In this document: positions 42,166 to 54,172 of the stretch, in pieces
Layout: each line of letters begins with the position of its first letter
Position numbering within the stretch: the first letter of the stretch is position 1
NCBI RefSeq assembly: GCF_024868665.1
Contig: NC_079908.1
Location: forward strand, 1,616,000-1,679,999
Direction: 5' to 3'
Length of the DNA stretch: 64,000 bases
From: Triplophysa rosa
Lineage: Eukaryota; Chordata; Actinopteri; Cypriniformes; Nemacheilidae
The notes under the pieces: generated by a model
The model's database searches: none
Told to the model about the DNA's origin: nothing
The model's input: the letters and a program-made list of their open reading frames with translations, nothing else
Program-made: the position numbers and the translations under genes

Positions 42166-43127
42166 CTCACTCCCGACTCGTCACATATTTGCGCCCTTCG
42201 GTGTCACTTTTGAACATGCAGGGTACCCCTTTGGTGTCGTTTTTCGACGTGAAGGGCACGCAAATTTTACCGTCATTATGAAAATGTATATTAGATATAA
42301 TTTGCAATGATGATGTTTTGGGGTTTAATTTAAGTTTAAAGGCCAGGATAATTGTGTTTACATGACGTTATTCAGACAGTTTCACAGTTTGAGCAAGTAA
42401 TGTAACAGTTTATTTATCGTAATATAAAACACATAATACAAGCAGTCATAATGTCGTTCAAAAATACAGATATTCCAAGGGTACCAATGCGAAACGATCT
42501 ATTTGTATGAGGAACCGATCCGAAAGCGATCACCGTCCGCCGTAAATCTGAAATCCAGTGAAGAACGACGTCCAAATATTGCTGCCAGAGGAAGTTACGT
42601 CAGCTTCGATGCCATTTGCTCTCCCGTGTCTCATGACCGATCGCGTCATTTCGTTGGCTTTGAATGTGAAACGGTATTGGCTCCTGCGACCGACTGCATC
42701 TAGCTGTTCTGGTTTATCTTTTGAATGGGAACAGACTTCATGTATTCACGGACATGCACGGCATCTTCATGTAAAGTTATCATACAGCTTTGGTGCAAAA
42801 AGGTCTTCGAAACGAGTTGTTTCTTATGTTTTGTAATGCTTTTGGTCAGTTTGTGCAATAAATAGCTGTGACTGTACTTTTATTCGTGTGTTGTGTTTTA
42901 AATGGCTGAGAAGTTGTTAGGTTTAGGTTTAGGGTGAGGTTGGGGTTAGGTGTTACAAAATATTAAAACCATAAATAATTATGAAATGCTAAGAATTGCA
43001 CGCATCTCGGTCTGGAGCATTTAGCAAACACCAACGCAGTTCCCTGTTGTCGAAAAACGATGCCACGTTCAAAAGTGACGCTGAGGGGTGCTGACCGAGC
43101 GTAAATATGTGACGAGTCGGGAGTGAG
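42166..43127. mobile_element. DNA element with long terminal inverted repeats (962 bp)
   Basis: The left end CTCACTCCCGACTCGTCACATATTTGCG... and the right end ...CGTAAATATGTGACGAGTCGGGAGTGAG are inverse copies. Similarity continues for about 80 bp (both arms contain GTCACTTTTGAACRTG and CGTTTTTCGAC in inverse order). Target duplication is not clear. There is no transposase; the interior includes a degenerate GGTTTAGGTTTAGGGTGAGG run near 42920. Confidence 0.8.
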
Positions 43128-44228
43128 AGAACGGGTTGGTATGATCGCGCAAATGATCGGCTCTGTGCTATCATGTCTCTGAACCGGAGGACACTCACGT
43201 GCAACCGCTCGCGTAACACTAATGCTAAATTAAGACTTTAATCTTAATGGTTACACTGTCTTGATTAGGGGTGCGCATCGTCACTTGTCTGACGATTCGA
43301 TTAGCTATTGTAAGACCTCCGTCTGAAGTACACAAGTTACTGGCGTGGCAAGTTCCATGCTGTGTCTTTCTCTGACACTTTAAAATGCTCCACACACTGC
43401 CGACATGTTTGCTGCATAAACAAAGCGCGTGCGTCGCTCTCTCTCTCTGCACTGGTTGCTGCTTGATCATATCACACGTCATCCTTTTTTGCTATTTTCG
43501 GTTGCCGAACATTCGGTGCATCCCTAGAAACCATTAAGAACAAGGCGTTTGTTGCGGCGCATCCAGTGGGGACGGAATTTCTGTATATAAAAGGTTCTAT
43601 AGTCTTTTGTCACATCACAGAGATTGCGTGCAGTGTAGACAAGCTGTAACTGTTGCGGCTCTTTATTGTAAATAAATATACGCTTCAGTGGCGCGCACTT
43701 CTTTGATAACGTGAGTAGACGTTTTAGACACAGTGTGGCGTCTTTAACATGTCGATCGAGCCCTTTACATCTTAAACAACTTTAAACAGAAGTTCAAGTT
43801 AAAAAATATATGAAAATGCACTTTATTTACAGTACATTCAACTTCCTCCGTTCACACACTCATCTGAACGCGCCAGAAAGAAGAAAGAGAGGGAGCCCTA
43901 GTCTGGATCATCCCCCATCTCCCATCTAGTGCATTATGCGTCATTCACCATGTAGGACATAATAAATGAGCGAACAAGTGGCTGATTCCGCAGCTCTCAT
44001 AGTGAAGGAAGCTGGACTCTTTGGATTATAAAGCGGATTTGATTGGACGAGAACTTTGATGAGAGGCTGAAGTGTAGCGTGATGTCATGCAATTGCTAGA
44101 TATTTTTGAGCGCACGTGCCAGACTGTCATTTTTGAACGCTTATATCTTCTTAATTGGAATTTTGTCACCGTGAAGGAGCAAATCAGTGTATAGACATCC
44201 TTAAAGCTAACTTATTTGTAATAAGAGG
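43128..44228. other. MITE fragments and one promoter-like stretch
   Basis: A hAT-type left end TAGGGGTGCGCATCG is at 43266 and a right end TTCGGTGCATCCCTA ends at 43526, without matching flanks. At 43593-43710 TATATAAAAGG is followed by GTAAATAAA and a GTGAGT donor-like sequence, resembling an LTR or promoter, but no partner was found. No gene. Confidence 0.35.
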
Positions 44229-44600
44229 AAAGTGTTGGGAGATATTCTCTATTGTCAGATCGTTCTATTGCCAGTCTGTGGATCGCCTATACACGATACT
44301 ATTAAGGGGCAGGGCAATTTATGCATTTATCTATGTATGTATCTACAAGCTGGATTTGTGGACAAACAACAGAAGCAAACGGTGCTAAAAAAATGCACAT
44401 GTGTGACTGCAATTAGCATTCTATCAGAATGTGAGTTCAGTGCAGCTGGCAACATTGTTATTTCCCACCACAACCTTTTAAACAAGAGAAAGTAAACTAC
44501 TGCTGCAAGTCAATATCATTAATCTGAATGCGTCATTGACGTCTGCTTGCGCTGTTATTATTTGATTGCCAAACAGAACAACTCATGCACTGGTTTTAAA
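44229..44600. mobile_element. Partial copy of the 7816-8554 hAT MITE, inverse orientation
   Basis: From AAGTGTTGGGAGATATTC to about 44600 it matches the reverse complement of 8554-8190 (for example GCAATTAGCATTCTATCAGA, TTTTAAACAAGAGAAAGTAA, GCAAACAGAACAACTCATGC-type sequence). The other terminus is missing. Confidence 0.82.
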
Positions 44601-45599
44601 TCCTCACACGCATATCATCTCCTGCAAGGGAAAGTTTGAGCAGCGCGCATTACAAGCATTTACGCATTTGGGAGAAGCTTTTATCCAGGGTTTTTCCTGC
44701 ATAGAGAAATTGGAGGCGGCCGCCTCCGTCAAATGTCGTGCCGCCTCAGACTCTTGCCAAAATTATGTCGGGTATATTCTATGGATGGGCCCGATACCAA
44801 GCTCATGTACTCGTACTTGTACTCGTAATGACACACCGATACCAAAGACCGATACCTCACGTGACATACATAGAGCCCTATGATTTCCGCAATGTGGAAA
44901 ACGTGGACGGAATCGAGAAATCCAGGCATTTCCTAACAAGAAATTAGAGCTGAACAGCTAATAGCTAACGTAACATTTAACAAAATATTCAGATACTGTT
45001 TAAATATGTATTCTGCTTGTTTTGCGTTACCGTGTGTGAAAGAGTAGTACAGTTGCGTGTACTGAACGCATTGTGCTTGTGGAGCTTTCAGCGCCAGCGT
45101 TTCACTGCACGAGGACACGGAACACATAAACAAACACCATTTCCGGCGATCCGTCAAAATAAAACTGAAGTAAATGTGCTAGTAAAATTGTCATAAAAAA
45201 ATAGAACTTGATTAAAATATAGTACTTAAATTTAAGTAGACCTAAAAACAAAAGAAAAAAGAAAATGTACCAGTAAGATACTGGTTTATTAACATTATTG
45301 TACATTATGCAGGCATCGGTTACAGGTATCGGTATCGGCGAGTACCAGAAAAAAAATCACTATAAATATACTTTATTATCATTAAAATACCTTAAAAGGT
45401 TTGAAGAACAGCGATATAATATGACCATTGGCATGTCCTGGAACTAATCGTTCTTCTTCTGTTTCCCATATACAGAGTTTCTGCGCAAGAGCGCCATCTG
45501 GCTTTTGGGTGTGGCAGCATTTAACCGTAATTCATTGAGAAACTGAGAGCATAAGAATCGCACAATATATCACCCAGCCCTAACGCACAGCCCTTATAA
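44601..45599. repeat. Overlapping hAT MITE fragments
   Basis: CAGGGTTTTTCCTGC (44689) starts a repeat with GGAGGCGGCCGCCTCC, which recurs inverted at 63905-64000. GGATGGGCCCGATACCAAGC (44782) starts another, whose right part GGTATCGGTATCGGCGAGTACCAG ends near 45348. A right end ATATCACCCAGCCCTA ends near 45582. No genes. Confidence 0.5.
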
Positions 45600-47557
45600 T
45601 TACTGCTTGCCATTGTTCTATAGCAATCATGGAGAGTATTAACAAATTTAGGTGGCCACAGCGGACACTTGGTAAAACGTTTATAAGCAAACTTGACCAA
45701 TCAGGATCCGAAACAATTATATTGACACTTCAAATTAAATATAATTTTTATCTTCGGACAAGTAATATTTGTACTCGGAGAAGTGAATGACGAATTTACT
45801 TTTTAGCTGAACAGCCAATCAAAATGATCTGACTCCCAGAAGAGCTCCGCCGCCGATTCAACATGTTGAATTGGCCAAAAGGGGGACTTACTTTAGCCAA
45901 CAGTGTGGAACACACTCTTCTTTAATTCAGCCGCATCAGCATCTAGGACAATATCAAAGATGTTGTAATACAGTGGCTCAATGACTACTTTTACATGCGC
46001 ATCAATAATGTGATTATTTCCAATAATCAGAGTAAGGACTTAATTGCATTAACATGTTTGCATGAAACGAGAACACTTCTTTGCTCCCGTTTACATGAAA
46101 GTTTTATTAGTCTGGTTAGTTGCCATAATACACACCACAAACGATGATCTTAGAAACAGTAGGTTTGTGTTACTGGCTATCGTTTTAATATATTCGCGTC
46201 AAATGCAAACCGCGTCTTAGACGCGTGGTTGGCAATCAAACTGCAATCTGTGCCTGAGCAACAAAGAAGAAATACTCAAAACAATTTTCTAATTATACTA
46301 TTTTAATGACTGCAACGGTTTAAACAGTCTCCTTCACGTTATGTATTTAAATCCGCACTCCAGCGCAGTTGGCAATCAAACTATGCTAGCACCTGAACCA
46401 CAAACAAAAAATGCTCCATACATTTTTCTAAATTAACTTAATACAGAAACTAAACAAAAAATAATTTAAATGAACTGCACTTTATGAGGACATGAACACA
46501 TGAACTTCATCTCCAGATTTGCTCTGGGAGTTTATTTCAGAACATTTTACTGAGTGAAGCTAACACACTAAAAAATAAGCGTCTTCCGACGACCTGTCAA
46601 AATAAAAGTCCGGTTAACTCAGTATTTTTATGTGGACAAATATATTACTATTTAATAGTAAAAAAGAAACTAAAACTAATTTAGATAAACTAAATGCATC
46701 ATGCATAAGCTGAAGTTAGTTGTTTACCTTTGAAATTATTCTTTCTATTTTTATTAATGTTTCGTATTTATACAATTGTATTAGGCCTATATTGCATTTT
46801 GAATTTAATATGGCAATGGAATGTACTAAATGGGTTTAGTTTTCACAGATATTAATGTATGCAATTTCAGCAATAATTTTTTTTTTTTTTCCAAAAAGGA
46901 AACAAATTAGTTGTTCATTTTAAGCGACCTGTCTTATTTTCACTTGTATATTTAGTATTGCTCTTTAATAAAGAAAAAGTACTTATTATCCGAATACCCG
47001 ATTAATCGATGGAAAATAAGTAGAATACTCGATTACTAAAATAATCGATAGCTGCAGCCCTATTCTGAACGTGTCGCGTGTCCATATTGTACCAAAATGC
47101 GACACTGCACTCACTTGGGTCCGCAAGAACACACCCGTCTATTGGATGAATGGTTCTCGACATAATAAAAATGCAAACAGACAGACACAGAGATTCCTGC
47201 CTTTATTAGAGAGAAGAATATGTTCAGCCCCCTCCCTCCGAAGCTTCGAATATTCTGTGTTGATACTACCGAAGCTTGAAAGTTCCAAAAATGGTATTCG
47301 GACCAGCCCTAGAAACTGAGCATAAGAATTGCACGATATATTGCCCAGCCCTATAGCGCAGGCCTCGCTTTTGACACACGGACACAGGGAGCTAACAGAG
47401 AGCGTGATTGGATAAAATGTTAATGTCATTAATTTTTATGTAAACAAACGCATATATAAACACAATATTATTATTATATTGCATCACCAAAAACTACCAA
47501 CGTGAAGTTTATATATCGCACAATAAGTCGATAAATTGACTATCGCGACAGGCTTAC
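45600..47557. repeat. hAT MITE debris
   Basis: Several TAGGGCTG-type right ends without left partners: ATAATCGATAGCTGCAGCCCTA ending at 47062, CGGACCAGCCCTA near 47310 and ATATTGCCCAGCCCTA near 47354. The last is very similar to the end near 45582 (both preceded by AAACTGAG..CATAAGAAT). No gene was recognised. Confidence 0.5.
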
Positions 47558-47694
47558 TGTGACGAGGGAGGCGGGACGAGAGCCGTGAGGGAAGGACGCG
47601 AGGCTGGTGGCACGAGTGATAATGAGTGTCAGCTGTGCGTTACACCTGCCTCGCGTCGTTCCCTAACGGTTCTCGTACCACCTCCCTCGTCACA
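47558..47694. mobile_element. 137-bp foldback element with TG...CA ends and 5-bp target duplication
   Basis: It starts TGTGACGAGGGAGG and ends CCTCCCTCGTCACA. The two halves pair over about 52 bp with roughly seven mismatches. Flanking CTTAC is at 47553-47557 and 47695-47699. TG...CA with a 5-bp duplication fits a very short solo LTR; the near-complete hairpin fits a foldback MITE. No TATA or AATAAA is present. Confidence 0.75.
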
Positions 47695-47755
47695 CTTACA
47701 TTAACCCTTTTTAATATTAAATAAAACAAATGGAACACCATTGTTATGAATATTA

Positions 47756-48558
47756 CACTGACCAAAATTATAAACGTAACACTTTTGTTTTTGTCCCCAT
47801 TTTTCATGAGCTGAACTCAAAGATCTAAGACTTTTTCTATGTACACAAAAGGCCTATTTCTCTCAAATATTGTTCACAAATCTGTCTAAATCTGTGTTAG
47901 AGAGCACTTCTCCTTTGTCGAGATAATCCATCCACCTCACAGGTGTGGCATATCAAGATGCTTATTAGACAGCATGACTATTACACAGGTGTGCCTTAGG
48001 CTGGCCACAATAAAAGGCAACTCTAAAATGTGCAGTTTTATCACACAGCACAACGCCACAGATGTCGCAAGTTTTGAGGGAGCATGCAATTGGCATGCTG
48101 ACTGCAGGAATGTCCACCAGAGCTGTTGCCCGTGAATTGAATGTTCATTTCTCTACCATAAGCCATCTCCAAAGGCGTTTCAGACTCACAACCGCAGACC
48201 ATATGTAACCACACCAGCCCAGGACCTAAACATCCAGCATCTTCACCTCCAAGATTGTCTGAGACCAGCCACCCGGACAGCTGCTGCAACAATCGGTTTG
48301 CATAACCAAATAATTTCTGCACAAACTGTCAGAAACCGTCTCAGGGAAGCTCATCTGCATGCTCGTCATCCTGATCGGGGTGTCGACCTGACTGCAGTTC
48401 GTTGTCGTAACCGACTTGAGTGGGCAAATGCTCACATTCGATGGCATCTGGCACTTTGGAGAGGTGTTCTCTTCATGGATGAATCCCGGTTTTCACTGTA
48501 CAGGGCAGATGGCAGACAGCGTGTATGGCGTCGTGTGGGTGAGCGGTTTACACATTAA
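47756..48558 (+). pseudogene. Tc1-like transposon with 3'-truncated transposase
   Basis: After a TA, the terminus CACTGACCAAAATTATAAACG starts an element. A transposase begins at 48062 (MSQVLREHAIGMLTAGMSTR, paired-type helix-turn-helix), shifts frame near 48190, and continues with RLREAHLHARHPDRGVDLTA and RNRLEWANAHIRWHLALW to the first catalytic Asp in LFMDESRFSLYRADGRQRV. It is cut at 48558, so the second Asp and the Asp/Glu of the DDE/D triad and the right terminus are lost. Confidence 0.85.
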
Positions 48559-48921
48559 ACTCCCATCCATAGACTCTCTTCTGTCACATTATCTGTATTT
48601 CAAACAAATTACACAAAAACACTGATGACAAAGATGACAATAAACAAATATTCACAGACTTTACGCCTTTTTGGGGGGTGCATAATAAACGGATAAACCT
48701 TGGAAATCGCCAGAGCACTCTCTTGCCTTAGTGCTAACACCGTAATCACTCACAAGACTGCAATACCCATCATAATAAGAGTCCCCTTTTTAATACGACA
48801 GGAAGAGCTGACTTAATACATTATTAAACCCACCAAACATCAAAAAGAGCAATACAATACAGAATAATACGAAAACAAATTAGAAAATTAATTACATCAA
48901 AATATTTTACAACATATTATA

Positions 48922-49520
48922 CAGTGGCAAGAAAAAGTATGTGAACCTTTTGGAATTTCGTAGTTTTCTGAATAAATTTCTCATAAAATGTGATCTGATC
49001 TTCATCTAAGTCAAGGGTATTGACAAACATAATGTGTCTAAAAATAATAACACAAATTCTGATCTCTCGTGTCTTTATTGAATACACTCATTCAACATTC
49101 AAAATGGCAGTGGAAAAAGTAAGTGAACCCTTAGAATTAATAACTTTTTGGGAATTGACCCCACCTTGGCAGAAATAACCTCAACCAGGCGCTTCCTGTA
49201 GCTGTGGATCAGACCTGCACATCGTTGAGGAGGAATTTTAGCCCATTCTTCCTGGCAGAACTGCTTTAGCTCTGTCATATTCTTTGGACGTCTCATGTGT
49301 ATGGCCCTCTTCAAGTCATTCAATAGCATCTCTATTGGGTTGAGGTCTGGGCTCTGACTTAGCCACTCCAAAAGGCGGATTTTGTTTTTCTGAAGCCATT
49401 CTGTTGTGGACTTGCTCCGGTGTTTTGGGTCGTTGTCCTGTTGCATCACCCACCTTCTACACAGTTGGGATTAAACAATGAAATTCCAAAAGGTTCATCA
49501 CATACTTTTTCTTGCCACTG
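48922..49520 (-). mobile_element. Tc1/mariner internal-deletion derivative with TA duplication
   Basis: Ends CAGTGGCAAGAAAAAGTATG and CATACTTTTTCTTGCCACTG are inverse copies flanked by TA at 48920-48921 and 49521-49522. The minus strand keeps only the C-terminal transposase part (49449-49139): MMQQDNDPKHRSKSTTEWLQ with the second catalytic Asp, and SQSPDLNPIE with the third acidic residue. The DNA-binding half and first Asp are deleted, so it could only move in trans. Confidence 0.92.
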
Positions 49521-49735
49521 TATATTAAAAAAAACAGTACTCAGGGCTCTAGACTAACTTTTTGCACTGGTTGCACTGGTGCACCTAACTTTTTTCTTAG
49601 GTGCACCAGCACAAAAGTTAGGTGCACCCAAATTTTCGACCGCATTGCATTTAACACCGCAGTTTTACCAGTTCACTTTTTTTTTAATCGCTGTCCGTAT
49701 AGGCAAAATTGACTTGTAAATGATTAACTAACAAT

Positions 49736-51014
49736 CAGGGCCCGTATTCTTAAAGCTTCTAAGAATCCTCTAAGAAAGCTCTTAATCTATTTTAAAAACT
49801 TCTACGTAGGAGTCTTAGCTTAAAAGTGATTCAGGATCAATCTGAGAGCAACTCTGAGCAAGGAAAAGACAAAAACTTTTATCTTAGTGAGGAGGCGGGG
49901 CTGACCCCGTTGCTATGTCTTTTGAAGACTGTGATTGGTTGGTTGGCCAAGAAGGAAGAAGAGCGCTTTTAAGTATAGGGTCATTAGTTTGAAATTGCAC
50001 GTCATTTTTTTCTGTGTTACCATACTCACGCACACACACAGACAGACATATATATTCTTTATTTTTTTATTTACCATGCTGTTAATGTCAACGTATTTGA
50101 TAGAAAATGAACAGTGACACAATAAGTCTCTGTAAGTGCTGTAATTGTTTGTGTGATCACTATAGAAGATTGTGACAGAACCAAATCATTTCTGCTGCAT
50201 AGCTGCATTTCTCCAGTTGCTAAATATGTTAATGTAGTGATTTCTTCTATTTCTGGCGCAATGACATTTCTGCGCTGTTTTGGAGATGTTAGCGTGTCTC
50301 TAATAGGATCGGTCACAAACATCTAATGTGTTGTGTCTTATTAACTCACTGTCATTCAATTCAATGTCATTTTATTTTATAGCGCTTTTACAATTTGCAT
50401 TGCATCAAAGCAGCTATAGAAGAAAACCAAAACCAAGATAATCAAAAGTTGAACACACACACACACCAAATCTGATAAACCTTAAATATAATGGGGGGCA
50501 GTTGCCTGATGGTTAGAGAGTCGGACTCATGACCAGAAGGTTGCCGGTTTGATTCCCAGGGCCGGCGGGTAACAACTGAGGTGCCCTTGAGCAAGGCACC
50601 TTACCCCTACTTGCTCCCCGGGTGCTGCAGTGATAGCTGCCCACTGCTCCGGGGGTACATGTGTTCACCACTTGCTGTGCGTGTGTTCACTACTCTCTCT
50701 GGATGGGTTAAATGCAGAGGTCACATTTCGTTGCCTTGTACTTGTACATGTGCAATGACAATAAAGTTAAATCTAATATGGAAATTGTCATGCATTGCAA
50801 CACATTTCTTCTGACTTTTCGTGTTTCGTCCATTTTCTCTGCTGCTAAAGAAACTCTTAAGTCTCTTAAAAGTCCTCCTCGCTACTCCTAAGAGCTCTTT
50901 TAAGGGTTAAGATGCTTTATGAATTACTTTCTTCTTTACTAGGATCTTTTCTGTAATTCTAAGGGGAAACGCACACACTCTTTGCGATAAGATTTTTCAT
51001 GAATACGGGCCCTG
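49736..51014. mobile_element. MITE with CAGGGCCCGTATTC ends, carrying a SINE and a LINE tail
   Basis: CAGGGCCCGTATTCTTAAAG on the left and TTTTTCATGAATACGGGCCCTG on the right are inverse copies, and the arms share CTAAGA-rich sequence. A 3' LINE fragment (about 50353-50450, TTTATAGCGCTTTTACAATT) and a SINE (50493-50776) lie inside. A target duplication is not convincing (CTAACAAT against GTCAACAT). Confidence 0.75.
50493..50776 (+). repeat. tRNA-derived SINE (HAmo-like), copy 2
   Basis: Box A-like TTGCCTGATGGTTAGAGAG and box B-like GGTTGCCGGTTTGATTCCC are followed by the same body as copy 1. The 3' end ATGACAATAAAGTTAAATCT resembles the end of the LINE at 5200-9128 (GTGACAATAAAGGGATTTG), as expected if it used that LINE's machinery. 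Confidence 0.88.
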
Positions 51015-51568
51015 GTCAACATAAAGTTCTTTATTTGAAGCACAATTCTACAAGAATGGTAACTTACTGAAAAAGTGTTGGTGCTTAAAGTGCTTCACTG
51101 AACTAAAATTTAAACTTAAAACATCTCAAGATAAATGGACCAGGGCTTGACATAACCTGGGAGGTTGATGGCTCCGTGTCAGAGCATTGCTTATGATTTT
51201 CGGACGGATCAGGCCTCAACTTAACATTATTCACGAAAAAGTTGTCAATCGTTCTTTTCATCTTCTTTCATCGGCTACATCCACTCCGTTTAACTGACGG
51301 GCCTATAGGCTACTTACCTCTCTGTCTGACTGCAGCACACGCATTTTCACACGTACACACCAGAGGTTGCGCTTGACTTTTTTATTGTCCGTCATTTTGA
51401 CTGACAGGCTCGTAAAAAATCCGTCATAATCTATTATTACCCGTCACTATGGTGCAAGGTGGCTTTACATGGTAATTAGAATGTTCGTGACGTCATCACG
51501 CTGTACTTGCATCTCGGAACTTGTTGTATTTTAATACAGCTGAATGCCCAATAAAGCCGTTGTTGTTT

Positions 51569-52524
51569 TGTGATGAAAACGAGCCCACCAGCTCGTCTTC
51601 GGGAGGAATTGTGAGTCCAATAGGGATCAAAAAAATGATGGCACACTCGCAGAAGCACTTCTGTGCAAGGTGGTGTTTATTTACAGTGCCAAAAGTAATC
51701 CACAGTGAAGGTATATATGTACAGTGTCCCAGTAACCAATAAAATCAAAGTATCAAATGAAATCATAAAAGGAAAAGAAAATCAAAAGCAGAAAATTAAT
51801 CCTTCATCAATAACGTATTAAACAAACAACTGTATTCTCAGGTTTTTAGATTGCGTGAGGCACCACGGTAGCACTCTCGCATCGACTTGGTGAACAAGCC
51901 CTGATTTGGAGTTTCGCCTGGGCTTATAAAGGCCAAACCCCGTCCCCTTTTTTGGGCCCTACCATTACACAGGTAAGTATTTCTGTCACATTTTGACACC
52001 ACTCATGTCTACGGATAAGTAACATGTCACTCTTAACATACTAGATTTAACACATAAACACATAACACAAAAACTATATATATATATATACTGTATATAT
52101 ATAAAACACCCAAACACTTAACACAATGAATATACAATGGTATCGCCCACTTCCCGCCACGTTGCATTGGCGGGACCCGGAAGTGCCGTCATAAGCGCTA
52201 CCGCCGGTTCATTCGGGCCGGCCGATAACGTTTCCCACCGTAATACCATTGGTTCACCGGACTTACCAAAACATGTAACAAACTAAGACAAAGTGCAAGG
52301 TATGTATGAAAATGTACGGGAACCGTTATAGAATGGGAAAGTGGAGAGATGGGAGAATATGTCCATGTGCTATCGGTGTTGCATGTGCACCCACTCCTCT
52401 GACAGCGCTAATCGGTGAAAAGGAGGGAAGCGGAGAATGAATGAGGTATGTAGGTGCGTGTAAGTGTATGTATGTGTGTTAGTGCTGCTTCCCCAGCGGT
52501 GGTAGATAACGTGAGTTTCTCACA
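51569..52524 (-). repeat. Gypsy 3' LTR (956 bp) and polypurine tract
   Basis: On the minus strand it starts TGTGAGAAACTCACG, preceded by the polypurine GGAGAGGGGGAAGG (52541-52528), and ends CGTTTTCATCACA. TATA-like CCTTTATAAGCCC is near 51930 and AATAAA near 51680. A TA dinucleotide run lies at 52075-52102. U3 contains the run AACCGGCGGTAGCGC. Confidence 0.85.
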
Positions 52525-52742
52525 TTACCTTCCCCCTCTCCAAGCCGCGTACTGGCCGGGAACCTGGACAGGTAGTCGGCTACGACGTTGAGCCTCCCCG
52601 GACGATGCTTTATCTGGAACCTATATGGCTGGAGGGCAAGGTACCACCGCGTGACTCTGGCATTGTGGTCTCTCATGGACTGAATCCAGGTCAGGCCTCG
52701 ATGGTCTGTCTCTAGGTCAAACTCCCGACCTAGTAGGTAGTA
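52525..52742 (-). pseudogene. Gypsy RNase H, C-terminal fragment
   Basis: YYLLGREFDLETDHRGLTWI, then RVTRWYLALQPYRFQIKHRP and the conserved ADYLSRFP, followed by the polypurine tract. The N-terminal RNase H half (the block with TDAS and EKE motifs) was lost together with part of the inserted hAT. Confidence 0.88.
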
Positions 52743-53028
52743 CAGGGTTCGTACGGGTGCTTTAAATCCTGTAAAATGATTGAATTTGAATATAGTCATT
52801 TTAAGGTTAGAAAAGTGATTGGATTTGGGATCAAGTGCTTAAAACTGCCTAAAACATTAATTTCGTTGCTTTCATAATAATTCGCAATTTTACGGCGAAT
52901 TTTTCTTTTGAAATAAAATATACATTTTGCACATAACGAAAATACGAAAAAAATCGGCGTGTGGCTATAATGTTATCTGCCAGTCTTTTGGATGTGCGCC
53001 CTCTGGTAGAGCAGAGTAGGAGATGAAA

Positions 53029-53656
53029 ATATGCCCGGCGTTTACCGTTTCAATGCTCGTTGGCTGGAGGACGAAAATTACAAATTATGGCTAAAACGTG
53101 GACCAAATCCTCGAGTGGCCAACTGCAAAGTATGCAAAAAGGATGTGCAGCTCTTCACCATGGGGCCAGCTGCGCTTTCAAGTAGGGCTGTCACGATAAA
53201 CCGACGATAAATGTCACGTGATTTATGCACAGCTTTTGAGTGAAGTATGGGAAAATGCTGCTGCATCCGAAAGCCAGAGGGAGCTGGCTTTCGGATATGC
53301 ACTGCAGAAATATGCACTGCAGAAGGAGACCATGACGCCTTCTAGAATCTATGCCTATGGACATCTTTTTATCACTGTTACTCAAGCCTCCTCAGGTATT
53401 TTTATGATAATAAAGTATATAATGATCATGTTTGATGGGTGTTGCTTTTTCAAATGCACATTATAAGCGACTCAAACTCGCACTGCTTTTAGATCGAGCA
53501 GCATTTCCTACTGATCCCAGAGCCATGCTTCACGGACAAGCTATGCATTAAAAAAATATTGACACATTGCATATCGCAGCCAGCTCGATTGCAATAGGAT
53601 TTAGTGGTATCGCAATAAAATATCGTGCAGCCCTACTTCCAAGCCACATGAAAGGT
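53029..53656 (+). pseudogene. hAT BED-like zinc-finger first exon, interrupted
   Basis: It reads MPGVYRFNARWLEDENYKLW and RVANCKVCKKDVQLFTMGPA, with the C-x2-C pair of a BED-like finger. A 453-bp MITE interrupts it at 53183. After the MITE the codons for Ser-His-Met-Lys follow (the finger histidine) and then a GTAAGT donor at about 53655. Downstream exons are missing. Confidence 0.75.
53183..53635. mobile_element. hAT MITE, 453 bp
   Basis: Ends TAGGGCTGTCACGATA and TATCGTGCAGCCCTA. Flanks CTTTCAAG (53175-53182) and CTTCCAAG (53636-53643) differ by one base. It splits the BED-finger exon and is the innermost insertion of the nest. Confidence 0.9.
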
Positions 53657-54172
53657 AAGTTTTTCGATTATTTCGAAATTTTCGATTAGGCCAATTAAGT
53701 TTAAGGTAGATGGAAAAATTCGCGAAATAATTAATTTTCGGGAGGGATGTAAAGTGTAATTGTAGGTCTTTTTTGCCAGATATGGTCGGAAATGATCAGG
53801 GACTCGGGCAGAAATTAGCCTATCTTACTTAAAAACTACGTCAAGTTGTGTGTGTGTGCTCACCGACTGAATTCTGCAGTGTCGCGAATTTTCTTTCATC
53901 AAACAACAAAGTGCTAATACGATGTTAATGATATCAGGGATTAGATTTTTTTCATATAAATAAAGACTTTAAAAAATTTTTTAGCTCGCTGGGATCACCC
54001 GCGTAAAGTGCAAAATGTTTTTGTGACGGGGTGGGGGGTTGGGTGCTGTGTGGTAGAAATGGCGTAGATGCGCCATCTAGTGGCTGTGTAGTGAAACAGA
54101 GAAATACATTCCTGTTTTAGTTTTTTAACACTACACAAAAGTTTGAACAAAATACAATCAAGGGAACTTTTA

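Larger units (their letters stand above)
52743..54172 (+). mobile_element. hAT-like element, 3' truncated, inserted in gypsy RNase H
   Basis: The left terminus CAGGGTTCGTACGGGTGC abuts RNase H codons at 52743. No matching right terminus occurs before gypsy RT sequence resumes at about 54173, so its end was deleted along with about 70 RNase H codons. It holds a BED-like finger exon (53029-53656) split by a MITE, and intron-like sequence after it. Confidence 0.8.

Noticed and set aside
42915..42950. Interstitial telomere repeat
   Set aside because: The run of TTAGGTTTAGGTTTAGGG is short and degenerate; not convincing as a telomere remnant.
43593..43710. LTR or host promoter (TATATAAAAGG, AATAAA, GTGAGT)
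   Set aside because: No partner LTR, target duplication or coding exon could be found; the motifs alone are weak in AT-rich DNA.
49736..51014. 8-bp target duplication for the CAGGGCCC MITE
   Set aside because: Flanks CTAACAAT and GTCAACAT agree at only four of eight positions.
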